Program-made: the position numbers and the translations under genes
Assembly: GCA_963932145.1 (NCBI GenBank)
Contig: OZ010582.1
Span: forward strand, 20,794,663-20,858,662
DNA length: 64,000 nt
From: Acanthosepion lycidas
Taxonomy: Eukaryota; Mollusca; Cephalopoda; Sepiida; Sepiidae
Reading direction: 5' to 3'
Shown: positions 24,708 to 40,300 of the stretch, piece after piece
How the letters are laid out: each line of letters opens with the position of its first letter
How positions within the stretch are numbered: position 1 is the first letter of the stretch
Notes under the pieces: generated by a model
What the model was told of the DNA's origin: nothing
Seen by the model: the letters and a program-made list of their open reading frames with translations, nothing else
Databases searched by the model: none

Positions 24708-27700
24708 AAAGTTATTTTTATATATTAATAATTTATGTGATGGTTTCTCAGTGTTTTTATTTATACATTTAATGAGTGTCTCTTCTGTATAAGAAAAAGA
24801 CAATTTAGATAACTTTCCTAAAATAATTCATTTTAGTTTACATATATAATTCTTTATCTGAATACGTTTATGGAAAGTTTGCATATCAAGACAGTTTAAT
24901 ACAATCATGAATTAGAATGATAAATGTGACTTTATCTTTTGTTTTGGAATGTTACTGTTTATCATCATAAACCACAATGTTACATGTTAAGTAACTAATT
25001 TTAAAATAAATCCCAAAACAAGGAAAATACTATCTTAAGAATTTTAATTTGATGTTTTAAAAAATTTTTTCTACTCTTTAGAGCTGTTAACTTATCTATT
25101 TAGTCAAAATTCTTCTGTAGGCTTCTACCTTGCCAGATTCTGATAAAATTAATGTTGTCAAAGTACATGCCAGCCAGTTTGAAGTACAACAACAGGTAGG
25201 ACAATATAGAAATATTTTCAACTATTGATCTTTTTATTTTAGTTTGCTTTCATATGCAATTAAAATAACTTTGTATCAGTTTTAAAAATTAAAGGATATT
25301 TTGCATCTATCTCTGTTAAAAAATAGGGTGAACTATTTTACTGCTAAATTAATGAATAATTTTTTTGAAGACTTTAATATCGAAATTAAGTAACTATGTA
25401 ATATTGTTACTCATGAATAATTCTCATCAAAGATTAATTTGATTTTTAGCCTAACAAAAAACTTGACATTCCTGTGAAGAACTTTATACCTTACAGAGGA
25501 TCAAATTTGAAGGATATACAAAAGAAAGTAAGCATATTCATCTGACAGATTTGTTTTAAGAAATAGATTTACTAACTTTATGCAAAAAAGAAAAAAAGCA
25601 GTGTTTTTTTTTTTTTTTTTGGCCTAGTAAAGAAAAAAATTAAATAATTTATTCTTTTATAAATGCTAAATAAAAATACACAATTTTTGGAGGCTTGTCA
25701 GCTATGTTATTAGATAAGAGGAAAAGTCAAATTTGCCTACTTAAGCAGCAGTATGTTAACTTGAGAATAAGAACAAGTTGCCTGTGGTGGGAGGATGTCC
25801 AGTTTGCCAAATTTATTTCTAAGATAGCTTGGCAATATAAACTAGCTAGGCTGGCCATATTCTGAAATGAGACACCTGTACATATCTGGTAGGTTAGTCA
25901 TATCTACAAAGCAAATAGTGACCTGCAGAATAACATTAAGGTTATTTTTATGTTTTGATTGATAACTAAAATGAAAAGAATGTTAGATTGTAGAATTTAA
26001 TAGTTAAAATAATTTAAGGTTGTGTATTCATTTTTTTTTTTAATATTGTTATACTTCAGCCTAATAAAAAACAATTTAGTCTTATTTTCTATATCAATGT
26101 TATCCTAAATTTTTTTCTTTAATAATTAGTTCACTTTTTCTATGCAGTTTGAAGAGTGTAATTTGCCTACAACTGAACCTCCAAAACGAAATAAAAATGA
26201 AAGACACAGCAAAGTAAGCATTTGATACAATAATGTGAATTTCTTTGGGAGTTGATTTTACAAGTTTAATTTATCAGCCAGCAACTCATGATTTTTAAGC
26301 TTTCAGTTAAATATATACAAGTAATCTTTCTATAAATGCTAAAAATAAATTTATAAAGCTTATTTACAAATTTTATTTTAATTCACATTTATTTTTGAAA
26401 ATCTACACAAAAGAAAATTTTTACTCTTTAGTGAATCTCAGCTAAAAAAATTGTTTTAAAAAAAACAGATAATCTTCCATTTTTCCCCTTTATTTTTTCC
26501 TTTTACCAGGGTTTTATAGGTTCTGCTAAAATTTCAACACACCCTGTGATCAATGGATTATCTAAGAAAGACTCTAATTCTAAAGTTGAAAAACTGAAAG
26601 AAGTTCATATTCAATTTGAAATGACTGGTAAAACCTCAACAACAGGTGCTCACATTAAAAACATATCAGTTCACAATGCAGTTAGTTTGCCTGAAAAACG
26701 GCCATCATTAGCAAATGAGAAGAAATCCTCTGAAGAAAATATTAATAATTGTAGTAAATGGCCTCCTGAAAGAGGAAGACTAGTTAAAGATTTGTCTGAA
26801 AAATATCTTTCTTCAGCTACAAATGATCCAAATTCTTCCTCTCAGGATAAACCCCTTGTTAGTATGAAAAGTGTTGTCAAATGTTCACCTTGTGCATATA
26901 AAGCTGAGATTTTTAAAACTAAAGTACCAGAATCTCTTACCCACTATTCTTTTGATCAGACTAATGCAAATAGAACAGAAATCAAACGTGATGTCCTCTC
27001 TCGATGGCCACCACCTGCTGATCCCAAACAAACTGCCCGAGAAAGCATCTCGTCAGCCATAGCTCAGAAACTCAACTCAAAAGACCTTACTGGTATTTCA
27101 GCAACAAATCCAAGACCCAACCATATCACTGCTGCTCCAATATCTGGAAGATGGCCACCTGTGTCTTCTACTGACAAAGAACCAAAACATTCCACTGTTT
27201 CTGCTGAAAACAGAAAATTAAGAGAAAAGACTTCCAAACAAATTACTCCACTAAAGAACACTTCAGTATGGTCACAGCCTGAACCCATTTCACCTACCCA
27301 AATGCATGCTTTGAAAAATCCAACATTCCATAATTCATGTGATTCTATTAACCACTTGACCAAAGATGCAGCCATCACTGGCAATCATTCACTTGCTTCA
27401 ACATATTCCTTGAATGAAAGTCAATTTAAATTGAATGATTTTCATGTAAGTGCATTTTGTTTCTGTTTTCTTTTATCTTGACAGGAATCAAATTTTATAA
27501 ATAATGTAGAATTTGCATAATTCTTACATTTTGAATCCTGAGAATATTTTTCAGAGGTTAGTGTTAAAACCTTTTTTGAAAAAATGTAGCAAAATGAAAT
27601 TATGCAGGTTTTACTCTTTCCAGTCAATTAACTTTTGTATCTGTTCTGCTTTGCATTGCATAAATGACATGATTACTAAAATGACAATCTGAAAAATTCA

Positions 27701-30700
27701 ATTCATAAACATATAAAAGTAAACAAACTTATTTTAAGGCAATATACAAAACAAGAATTATTCTGACTACATGGGTTTACAAAAAATTGTTTTTCTCTGA
27801 GGCAAGTCTGTAAATAGGTGTTTTTTACTAATTTCCATGTGCTGAATTAAAATTTCTGAACAGTTTTGCTCTATTACTTCTACTTCTTTAGCTTTCACAT
27901 CTTATCTATTACAAAGGCATATTACAAAAAATAGCATAGATACAGAGCACTGATGGAACTAAATTACTTGAATAATATCCTACATAAACATCATAGTACA
28001 ACAGACTATGTAAGTTTTTCTTTTTTTATGATGTCGTACTTTGCATCCAGTATATCACACAGGAGTATCCAGTAGAAGTCCTCTATCATGCCGTGGTTCT
28101 ACTTGCTTTGGTAGTTTCTTTCCATCTTACTAATATCTTGGTGGAACCTTTTTCCATAGTCATCACTCACTGCTCTGAGGTACAAAAGGAAGAAGTTAGA
28201 TGTGGGAGTGGAGAAAGTGAATTTTGAGTGACATTCGGCATTCTGTAACCTCATAAACTTGTAACAATTCAATACACTCTTGGTTATCTGGTACCTGTGT
28301 ATTACCAAGGAAACCATGGCAGACTGACTTAAATGCTTTTCATGCTCTCAGTTCATTTAAGATAAGAAGCTCTGTAGTAGTACAACCTGTTTTCCTTGTC
28401 GAAGAATGAGGTGAAATACTTGTTTTGTGTCCTTAAACTGGTGATCCTTACATCTGCTATGACCAGGTTCCACTGCTTAAGTTGGGATACCAGGAGTTCT
28501 GACTGATTCTTAGATAGGTACAAAATCGGCAAAGTCATTCAGGTCCTCCTGGATGATCCAAATGGGCTAACTGCTACTTGCTCCTGAATAAACAATGATA
28601 TTGTCTTTAGAAGAGACTGACTTGGCAGAAATTTCCTCTGAAGGCAATTTTTCGTATGATGAAGGAATAAGAAGGAAGCTGGGAATATTCCTTTTTTTTT
28701 TTTTCTCTCTTTTTTTTTAAGCAGCATTGAAACCATTTGTATTTGTTAGACAAAAATAACAATCATCTACATAGTTTCATTACTCTCTCTCTCTCTCTCT
28801 CTAGACCATCAGGACAAAAAAGTTGAAGGCTACTTTCTTTCCATGAAAGTATGCACTTAGTCCATTGTAACAGGGATTACAACATTGTGTGGAGCCCAGG
28901 ATTTGTCCTGATCTCCAGTCAAAATAATCAAAGTAAGCAGTTCTTGGAAGAGAAGTAATTGTTTGGAGCTGTGCAAATGTCATGAATTCCCCACACATAT
29001 AGGTACAGAATGAATTTGCCTTGTTGATACATCCTCAGCGTTTTGAAATGATTGAAGCTATTGTAGAGATGTGTATTAGCTTACAATATGTGTACTGAGC
29101 ATTCAAATTTGAAGAGGATTTCATTTCACTACAGTTAAGTGTAGCATAGACAGCCCTTTATCATTTAAAAAAAATACAATTCCTAAAATGTAAAATTAAT
29201 AAAAAAGACAATACAATGTCCTAAATAGGACACAACTGGCAGTCTTGAATGCATGTACATGTATAAATTTTACATATATGTATGTCTTAAAAACTGAAAA
29301 TGGGTTTCATATCAGAAATCAGCACCCCAAAAATTAGGTTAGCACATCTATTTTTATGCTTGCCTAAATTTCTTTGTAAACCAGTATTATTAAAGGTTTC
29401 TTGCAGCTGCAACATTCTATTAATTTACTAAAATTTAACTAAATTTAATTATGTAACTTATTGAATAGTCAATAAAATTAGTTTGCTACTTGCATGAATA
29501 CATCTAATAGAATATCCATTGTTTTTATAAATCACTACTTTCAGCTGGATTTAAAAAAAGGTCATTTGTACACAATTATATTGATAGTTTGGAATATAAA
29601 AATATTCTTTGGCTTTTTTAACCCCCAATTATTGAGTTTTCTTTTTTTATATTTTCAAAAGAAGGTAATTTCCAAACCAAGAGTTATTGCTTTGTAATCA
29701 GAATTAAGAATAAACTTGGGGGGGGGGGATAAAGATAGACCTTGTATGCATTTTTCTTAAAAATCTGATCTTTTTGTTCAATAAATTCTTTAAATTTAGA
29801 TCAGCTCAAAACTGTCATATTAAGATTTTTCTGAATACTTAAAATAAATTCTGCTATGCAATTTGTATTTATCCAGTTTTATTTACTAAAGTGTTTGTGG
29901 TTTACAGTTAACTTTATTTACTATAAATATGCTGTAAAATATCTTCGTATTCTGACCTATCAAGATTGATTACTATTTAAATGAATTGATTCCACTGCAT
30001 GTCAGAAACTTATTTCATGATTCTAAATAATCTTAATACTGCACACATCTGGTTGATCCTCAGATGTTTTATGTTTTTATCATTCAGTTCAAATGCCCAC
30101 AAACAATTTTCTTTTTGTATTCTATTTATCACTTATGTAATTCATCCATTTATTATTACCGCATAAGTAATAATGAAAAAAAAACAGTCCTGTAAGATTT
30201 GTAGGTCTCTGCATGTTTCAAATATTTTTGTTTATGCATGTTTGCATGCTATTGTAGAAATAATATCAGAAAGGTTCATTCCATTGTCTCATGAAGACTA
30301 TTTTCTCTACTTATTAGTTACAAGGATAATCTCTTAGATGATTATCATATTTATAGCATCTGTTAAGGTTTTTTTTCCATTTATTGCTTTTTTTCTGTGG
30401 GCTTCAAAAGTCAGTCAGATTATCAATGCTTTTCAAGAAAATTGCATTTTCATTACTGTCTAATAAAAGGCTAATTAAACTGTTTGATCTTTGTAAATCA
30501 AGATAAACTCTGCATCATTTTATCATTGGAATATTCTGGCATTAATGTAGCCTTTTTAAATAGAAAAACAAAAGTAAAATTCTGAATATCTTGAAACTTT
30601 CCAAACTTAATTGATAGTAAATATATGAAACATGAAAAAGAATTTCTTGTTTTTTAACAAATATTTTCTAATGCAGTTTTCTTAAACAGCTTTGTTCAAT

Positions 30701-33700
30701 TACATGTCTAAAGATAAATTTGCTGGAAATGTAAAATTTTTTGTCACTTATTCTTGAGACTTTTTACTTCAGATGTCAGTTCCAGCTGGTTTGTACATCT
30801 CATTTGTTATTCTCAGTAACAGTAAAATATCTTCAAGTGAAAATTCTTGTGCCTGTACAGACGGCTGGGTAGAATGTTTCACTGATATTTGCTTATATAA
30901 CTATAATCCTTAATTTATTCTTAATTAAAATGTTTATTATTAAAATAATGTTAATCTGATTTAAGAAAAATGTCTGACATAAAATTCTTATTAATCTTTA
31001 ATGCCAACTATTTTAATGCTAAAATTGTTAAACTTAAATTGCACATGAATTATCCAGATTCATAAACTTAACTTGATTTACTTGATGATTTAGAGGTAAG
31101 TATGACTGTTTATCAAACCAAATGAAATGTTATGTCCATTAACTATAAAGATGATAAAAACTTTGTTGTGTAGGAAGAAGAGGAACGTGAAGAGGCTGAA
31201 AGGAAAAAAAGACAGGAAGAGGTAAGATAATCTTAATTATTAATTTCTGCTATAGCTTTTTAGACTCTTTCATTTGTTTGCTTCTCATTATTCATGCTAA
31301 ATCAGCTTTCTTCTCATCACATTAATTTGTTTCCCATCACTCTTCATTTTTCAAGTACATATTCACATTCTTTGCATTTCACTCTATTTTTCAACTCTTA
31401 TCCTTTTTTTTTTCTTGCCACACACCAACATGTTCTACAGATTACAAAAATTAAAGATTTGAACTGCTGACCATAGTTAGATGCACATTTTCAAATTGTG
31501 TGTAAAATGTGAGATTTTATTTGTTTTGTTGGTGTTGTAGAAATGCAAAATAGATTTTTCCCCATATCAACGCATGCTCTTCAAATATGATGGGTGTATT
31601 TTTCATTTCTCTTTTTTCTTATTCATTTATTTATATTTACTGATTTTGATTTTTTAAAATATTTTATCACATTTACCTGGAAAATAAATCCCACCATTAT
31701 CTTTTAAACATCACTTCCCTCTACATCCTGTCCTCTTTTCAAAAAAGATTGTTCACTGAAGGGATGAATCCTAAACATTTAAGGAACAACTGTTTCCTTC
31801 TATGTAATAATTCAGATTCTGATAAAATAAAGATTTTAAGCATTTTTAAAAATTTGGTTTTTGAACTGTAGGAAATTGTATATTTTCATCCTTCTTCTGT
31901 CTGTGAGATTTGTATAGTGACTTGTAGGTTGTGTCATTGCTATGACTAATTTTTAACAAGCATGGCTATTGTCTGCTTGGTGGAATGTTCTTGTCAGACT
32001 CTCCACATCTGAGGTAGTATTATTTTACTACACTTTAATCTTTATACTCTTTAAATTTCCCAGTATTTGTTGTTGTTAATGTTTGTGTCCAGTTTTAGAG
32101 ATGCAATCTAAATTTCACTGTTTGCTTTTGATTTGGAAACTATTCTTTTCATTTCATTATAATGTTACCAATTTGAATTTCTTCAAAGACCATTTAAACT
32201 TTGAATGCAAAGGGAGAAAAATATTTAAAAAATACTCTACAATTCTTTTACACTAAAAATTTGCAAAAACTTTTCCTATCTGATAAAGGACTATTTTCCT
32301 GAAGGAAAAATGTCCAGACATTATGGTGATTTACAAACATAATATTTTTAGAGCTACTGTTATACATGTAATTGTCTAGTTAGTATTTAGAAATGATGCA
32401 CACAAAGTATTTATGTATATACTTGTTTGAATTTTAAATGATTCTGAAAAGATTTTCTTCCATTCAAATTGCTGCAAACAAAAGTTTGTGAAATTGACAT
32501 TGGAAAAGCTCATTTCATTTATATTTGTTTCTCTTATTTTTGTTGTATTTATAATCTTGTGAGTTATACTTGTCCAGTACCGTCTTATTTGAACACAGAC
32601 TGTGACAAATGCATCAAGTCTTTCACTGATTCATATAGAGCGATATATGTGTACCATCCAATCTTCATGTTTGATTAAAAGTAAGTTTTCACATAGTAAT
32701 TGTAAGTTATTGGTTAGCTAAAGTTTATTCTGTTTAATTGATATTTAGGTATTGACCAGTTAATACCATGAGAGAAATACTCATGTGCACTACAATAAAA
32801 TTAAAAAAAAACATGTTCAATGACTATTATCTGTGTAACACAAAGGCACATGAATAGTACTTCTGTAATCCTCATCTGTGTTTGTTTGAACAAGCCACTT
32901 AACCAGTTGGCTTTTGTACAAAAAATGCCTGGTCAGCATGAACAAGCAAAAACCCAATGCAATTAATGTTTAACAAAAAAAAACATTGCATGTAATTTTG
33001 AGATTTTTTTTCTTCTTCCAAAAGTATCTCATATGATTATCAGTGTAGATTTGAAATCTAATTGTTACATCTAGCAGAACTTACATTTTGAAACTAACTG
33101 GATTTGTGCAGCATTTACTGACTTTAAAAAAAAATTCTTTTTTCTTAAATGCTGGAAATCAAGTGTGTGCTGCTATTATTGCTATTGTACCAAATAACCT
33201 TGATTTCACTGTTTAGCTGCATAATTTTCAGCTTCCCCAGTTCTGCCCTTTGCTTTGAATATAATTATCAACCCATCATTGGAAATGAGAAGTTTTAAAA
33301 ATATAGCTTTTTATTGATTACAGTCAATTTAAAACTGAAATTATTTAATATAATCGGCATCCTTAATTGCTGATTATATTTGAGATGACTGAAGTTTGCT
33401 TGTTATTAAGTGCATCTAGTGTTAAAGATAGGAGCATATCCTGTGAAATTTTTAATTGAAAGGACTAATTCTTTTTGAAAATGAAACTTAACTACACATA
33501 TCATTTTCACAACTACTTCTATCGTTCTTTAAGCATTGCTAGATAGTTTTTTCTTCTTTTTTTACCTTCCTTTTATATAAATCCTCCGAATTATCCCCCT
33601 TACATTATTTGAAGAAAACAACTATAAGAAATGTACTTGCCATAAAGTTATGGTTGACATGCTTGTTTCACAAGTTGTTACTCATAAGTTCAGTCGTCAT

Positions 33701-36275
33701 GAGATGTTTCGTGAAACACGTCACATCTAACAATTACCTATTTAAACTGAATTTAATATTCGTAAATATTCAATTTAAAAACTTAGCTTAACTTGTAACA
33801 TGTTAACACTGGAAATTTAAGAGGAGTTCACTTGGAAAAATATTGCCCTTGAATTTAGCAGAATCATTTTGTAATCTTTCAGAAGTATGATTAGAAACAT
33901 TTTTAAGAGTTTAGTTTTCTAAGAATCTTTGTGATTGTAATATATTATACTTTACCCAAAATTAGAATGATTACATTTATTTGCATTTTTAGGGATTTTT
34001 TTTTCTTTTAGGATTTGCTAACAACAAAAGAAAGGAAGCATGTTTTGTCCTAAAAGCAATCTAATACAGACTTCCAATTTTTCTTTGAAAAAAAAAAACA
34101 TGCATGGTAATTTTTGTTTGTGAACTCTGCTAGTAGCTCACAAATATTTTTATGTGGAACTGCACTGTACTAGTGCTTGTCTTTGGCATCACATCTTGCA
34201 TACTTTCTAGTTATGATCACTTTCATTAAGAAATTTAAATAAAAAAAAAACTTTTTGCAGAATAATTTTATTGAAATACTTAACAATCATTTTATTTTTA
34301 TTTATTTTTTTTTTTTGATAAAATTGTTTTTAGGTTTAGATGTCTGAGATCAAAAGAGACAACTGAAGCACTTAAAATTTCACACTTTGTTAGGGTGAAA
34401 ATGTTATTTTGTTTGGAGCATAAATATAACACCAAGTCTTCATTCATACATTCAATCAACTTATAAAATTGGCTCTTTAAAATAACCTACTTTTAATAGT
34501 TTCCAACTTCTCAATCTTTGCTTATCTATTTCTGATATTTCATCCTTTTGTCTCTTTTGCTTTTCATTTTATATTTCATGCAACAGCAACATTTGGTTTG
34601 GCATGTCTCATTTCTCTTTTTAAAAACTGAGTGTATTTCTTCTAAGGGCTGCAAAATGCATAGATATCATAATTCTGTTGGAATGCTTCAGCATTGCAAG
34701 TTTCTTTGGATTTCATAGACCCTTTTTGTTTGGAATTTTAAAAAAAATCAGTATTCTGTATTGTCTACATTGAATGTTTCTTTTTCTGCTAGCTTCTAGT
34801 GAGTTTTCATCAAATATGAATGTATTCATTAAAATTGTCATAATTGTTTGGATAAGGAATAGAATTTAACATCTTATTGAAATTACTTAATTGTAACATA
34901 ATTCTAATTGTTTTTTCCTTATTGAACAAGTTAGAATTTTATTTTAAGTTTTCTTTTGATGTTTTAATAATTTTGTGGTTATTTTTATTTTTGCTATCTG
35001 AGACTTCGTAAGCTGCTTTTATTTTATTGAATACATCTTTTTTTTTTTTCTTTCCTTACTGCCTGAATTCTGCTATGTTGAATAATTTCGGCTCTTTATA
35101 AAAATGTGCTTTTTATTTATATTTTCTTTTGTACTTTATACTGATTATAAACCAGTTAGCTACCGTATGGTTAGGTTTAATGCACAAATAACACAAACTT
35201 TTAATTTTACAAGTTAATATTGCTTGTGTTAACTATCAGTAGATTTGATTATTTATATACGGTTCAAATTATCTCCCTTGAAAGTGTTATACCTTGACAG
35301 TAAAGCAATCATTATTCTTTTTCTTTTTTTTTTTTTCATATCAAATTTTCTTTTCTTTTTTTTTAGTTTTTACTCATTTGTTATTTATTTGTTTTAAATA
35401 CATATATTTATCAGTGTAAAGCAAGACAGTTAAAGAGCATTGAAAAATGTTATATATTTTCCTTTCAAGCTTTGTTAGTTTTATAAAGTTTATAAATTAT
35501 ACACATTTGCTAATACCAGTTGATATTTTAGACTAAATATACTAGGTATTTGAAGTAAACACCTAAATTTATTAAGTTCCAAGTAACTCTTGAAAGTGTT
35601 TACAATGCATGTGGGACTTTCTATGTGAATGGCAGATTTGTGGCTGACATCACCTTTTTGCTAAAGTTATCTAAACAATTCTCACAGACTGGGTGATCCA
35701 AAAATAACCTTGTATGATGCCGTGGAATTTTTTCTTTAGAATAGTAAATCTTTTTGTAGCAGTAATGTGCTAGAAATTGATTTCATCTGTTTGATTTGTA
35801 GCAAATTTGGCTAAAAAGAAAATTGAATTATTACTGGAACCAGTGTGACGGTATATTGTGTCATAACAATTTTTTTTTTATCTTTTGCATTTTCTTTTAT
35901 TTCTTTTTTTTTATTTTTTGCCTACTGCTTCAGTTTTCCTTTACTGAAGATGATATTTTCATTCTTGTCTCTCCTGATTTGTTCTACACTAGTTACATCC
36001 CTTCCAGTGTCCAAAGCTTACCAAAGAGACTGATTCTTCCTATTGCATTCTCCTGTCCATTATCACTAAAGTTTTATCTGCACTTATATGGAACATAAGA
36101 TAGTTTAAAATTGTCCCTTCTAGTAATATTCTATTCTCTGCTTCACGTCGGGACTGATGGATGGGGGATTGCTGCTTATTGCACACTTCCAAACTGTGAA
36201 TGTTTTAGATATCAACAAGTCACGAATGTTTGCCAAAGAGTCTCTTTCTCTCTCTAAAATATATATAGTCAGTAA

Positions 36276-36308
<33 letters not shown>

Positions 36309-37311
36309 GTCACATTGATATTTAATAATGAGGAGATTTATTTAATTTTGAATTAATTCTACCAAGTAGCTTAGTCCAAATAAAATCTTTTATTTACATT
36401 TTTTTTTTTTTTTAGTATACATTTTTATGTGTTTATTTTTTATGTAATTAATTTACAATCACAATATTCTCATTATTATTTTATTGTTATTTTATTTTTA
36501 TTTATTTATTTTTAAATTTAATCTTAACAAAACTAGAATGCTATAATTGATTGATTAGACATTCACTCTAATACAGTTCAGAATATATAATGCAAACATT
36601 CTTGGCAAGTTGCTACCAATTCAATTTACAGCATAGATGTGAATCAAAGTAGCATTTACATCTATCAGTCCCTCTAATAATGTGGCCAGAGTCTAGTCCA
36701 ATACTTTACGCCTGTCTGCTGAGTGTAATGTAAGAACCTCTCTGCCCAGGCTGCCCGACGAAGGCAAGAGGAGGAAGAGAAGAAAAAGAAGGGAAAGAGA
36801 AAGGGTTTGGGTGGCCTGTCTCCAGAGAAGAAGAAACTACTCAAGGTACTGCCATCTGTTCCGGCCCCTCTGGCTGCTGCAGACACTGTTCTTTTGACTG
36901 TATTTTGTTCTGGTCACACTGTTTCCTGTTACTATCATCAAAGCAAGCAGCATGTGTTGGTTTTCATTATTATTTGCATGGCTGAGACTGGACCTCTTCC
37001 CTCCCTCTGCTCGTCATTTTAGGTGATAGATTTTTGCTCTCCTCTCTGTTATGTGTATAAAATATGTCAAATGTTACTAGCATTAAACTGTTTTTTTTTT
37101 TTTTTGTTTTTTTTTTTTTGTACCCACCTCTCTTGTGTGTTACTTAGACATGGTCATTTCTCCTTTAGCTGTTTAATTTGTGTGGGTGTAATATATAAAA
37201 ATCTTATATAAATTAGTATATTTTATTGCACTTTTATAAAATATTTAAATTTTTCTTTTGTGTGTGTTATTAAACTTTGATGTGTATTTGATCAGCAAAA
37301 CATCAAAATAA

Positions 37312-37365
<54 letters not shown>

Positions 37366-40300
37366 TCTTGTTCTCTCTATGAAACCTGATTAGATTCAAT
37401 AAATAAATTTAAAAAAGGTAGCCATAAATAGAAAAATGTATTTTTAATGCTTTCCAGTTTCCCATATGACCCAGCAATATTTGAATAGTAATAGTAGATT
37501 AAAAGCTGTGAACTAACTGCACATCTCATAGCACCAACTGCACATGTTGCACTTTTCTTTTTTTTTTCTTTTGCATATCCAGCTGGAGAAGGAACTGGTC
37601 AAAGAAATGCTTTTACTAATAGCATGTTCAGATTAGATTCATTCCTCTTTCCTCAAATGGAATGTCCCTCCTCAACCCAACAGATGTGAACCAGGCTTCA
37701 ATCAATAATGGACATCAAAAGGTTTTAGGCTAAAAGACCTTCCTTAATGTCCTTAAAATATAATTATATAGTAATATAATAAAATATTAAAGAGGACTAA
37801 AACATATATAAGCAATCTTTTTTCTAATTAAATTTGATTAGAGTAATTCATGTTTCATTACTCATTTTGACTATTATCAAAAAATCTTTTTAATTTAAAA
37901 GAAAAAAACAAAACTTCAAGAACACTTCAATAGTAACTGTTGCACCAATGTGAACTCCTCATTTAATGAGCATAAAGAATCTATATTAGTTTCAAATGAG
38001 AAAAAAGTTGTGAAAAATAATGGTCAACATGATTTATCAAGTTGTAATAAAAACAATTGAATACAATTTCTCTTAAATTTATAATAGCGCCAGCATTCTA
38101 GGAATGTCACTATTCATGAGTATTACCTTGATATGTAATGTCTTGTTAATGATTGCTACTGTAGCCTGGTGCTTCTTTGATAATTAATTACTATATTTTG
38201 GGGGATAATTCCTGTGTTTATTTGAAAGTGAATCCTGATGAAAGAGCTAAATTGTAAGGGTCTTGAGGAAGAGGATGACAATTATTTCATTAGCTGTATA
38301 ATTTGCAAACAAAAGTGGACAGTTTCACATAGTAGTTCATAGATGTAATATTTAAAATTCATGCTAGACTTTTATTAAAAATTGGCGAACCATCTTTGTT
38401 TAAATATAGTCATGTCATGGTACAAAATAATTTTTATCTGAGTATAAAGTTTTGTGATAGAATATGTTCTCATCATAATTAAATTAAGCATTTATTTTCA
38501 GGTTATTATTTTTGAGTTGGGGTGATATGGGTGGAATAAAAAGATGCATAAAATCATAAGGTTGATTATTGTCATTATGCTATCCATATTTAGATTTTAC
38601 CTTCATGTGTGCTTGTTGATGTGTCCAAACAAATGTGCTCCATTCAGTAATGTCAATTTTGTGTGTTTTTCCAAACATGTTAATATCTTGCATTGGGTAA
38701 GGACATTTTTCAATTTTTGTATGCAGAATCTTTGTATATGTAAAAAAAATTTTTATTTATTTATTTTTTTTTTTAAGAATGCTTTCTTTCATCTCTCCCA
38801 TTATTTATCCTTCTATATTTGACCAACTGTAGTTTTGAAACTGTAACCATTTCTGTGATGCAAACATGGTTAATGAATATAAACTTTGTCACTTTCCTTG
38901 AAGGCCCTACTGTCAGTAGCCGCATGGCATCTCAAATGTTCAACCATTTGTCCATCTAGTTCATATTTTTCTTTACTACATTTTTATTAATTGTGACCAT
39001 TTAAACATTTTTTTTTTTTTTCAAACACTATTCTTTCACCTTTTTATTCATTGCACAGTATTTTCCCCTTATGACAGCTGATATTGTTTTGGGGGAAACT
39101 GTTAACTGAAATCGTTGTTGCTTTTAATAAAGCACATTTTGCATGAGGTATCATCTTCAGATAATTTTTATAGTAGAATTGAGGTCTTTTTGTGCATGAA
39201 CAATTTTTGCATGTATGTTCATAGTTTTATCATTGGTCAGAGTTGATAAATGCAATATGTTACTATTTTAACCATAGCTTTATTTGAATGCTGAGCTGAG
39301 TTCTTGAAACCATCTTTTTAAATATTCAATAAATTCTGTTCATTATTTGGATAGTGTTGTTATATTTATTGGTATTCAGATTTTCACTTCATGTCATCAT
39401 ATTTTTTTCTCAAATTATTCTGTTCCATTTAGTATGTTATGCAAAGTTTTCAATGTATTTTTAATGATTCAAAGTATGATTTATAAAATCTTGAGCAATC
39501 ACTTTTTTACTGAATCTATGCAATCAAAAGCCCATAGTGTTACATTTTAAATTGTGTAAATTGGACCAATTACTTTTCAATTCATCAGACCCACCTATGC
39601 AAAACAAGTGTTTAAGAAGGCATTTAAGACCAAACATACCTTGTGGCAACCAAATAAAAGCACCTTTTGCATATACAAGCATAATAAATTTGCATTGTAT
39701 ATTTTTATATTCTCAGAAAAATTTAAAAAAAATTCAAATATTTGATGTCACATATCCCATTCTCTAATCATTCTAGACATAAAACCTGTTTAAATAAAAG
39801 CAGGTGTGCTTTTAAGTTTTGTGATAATTGCTGAAGTATTTAAATGTATTTATAAAAGCTGTTTCAGTCATAGGTAGTGAATATTGTTGCTAGATGCCTG
39901 ATATTTTAAAATTCTAAAGACTCTTTTCAGAACATTTAATAATTTTCTGTAATGAAAAATCACTGTAATCAGTTTTGAAAATATTTGTCTCTTCTCCAAA
40001 AAGGCTTTATGCCTGAATGCTAACCTCTCCACCCTGTACACCATTTGTTCTCATTAGGCTTTTTATCATGTCATGTTGTCACTATAGCTTTTCACATGAT
40101 TTTGTTTGCTTTCAATGTTTTTTAACTTTAAGCTGTATAAGGCACAATCACTATTTGAATTCTAACAAAGAAAACATTTTCTTTTTAAAGAAATAATTGA
40201 TTGACTTTTCATATTAAAAAAATGAATTATATTTCTAATCTGTATCAAATTTTATCTATATATCTCTATTATTGTGAAAATGTGTTCTTTGTTTGTAGGA

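Noticed and set aside
27064..27384. Minus-strand open frame of 106 codons
   Set aside because: It is antisense to the 936-base exon with clean plus-strand splice sites and shows no known similarity.
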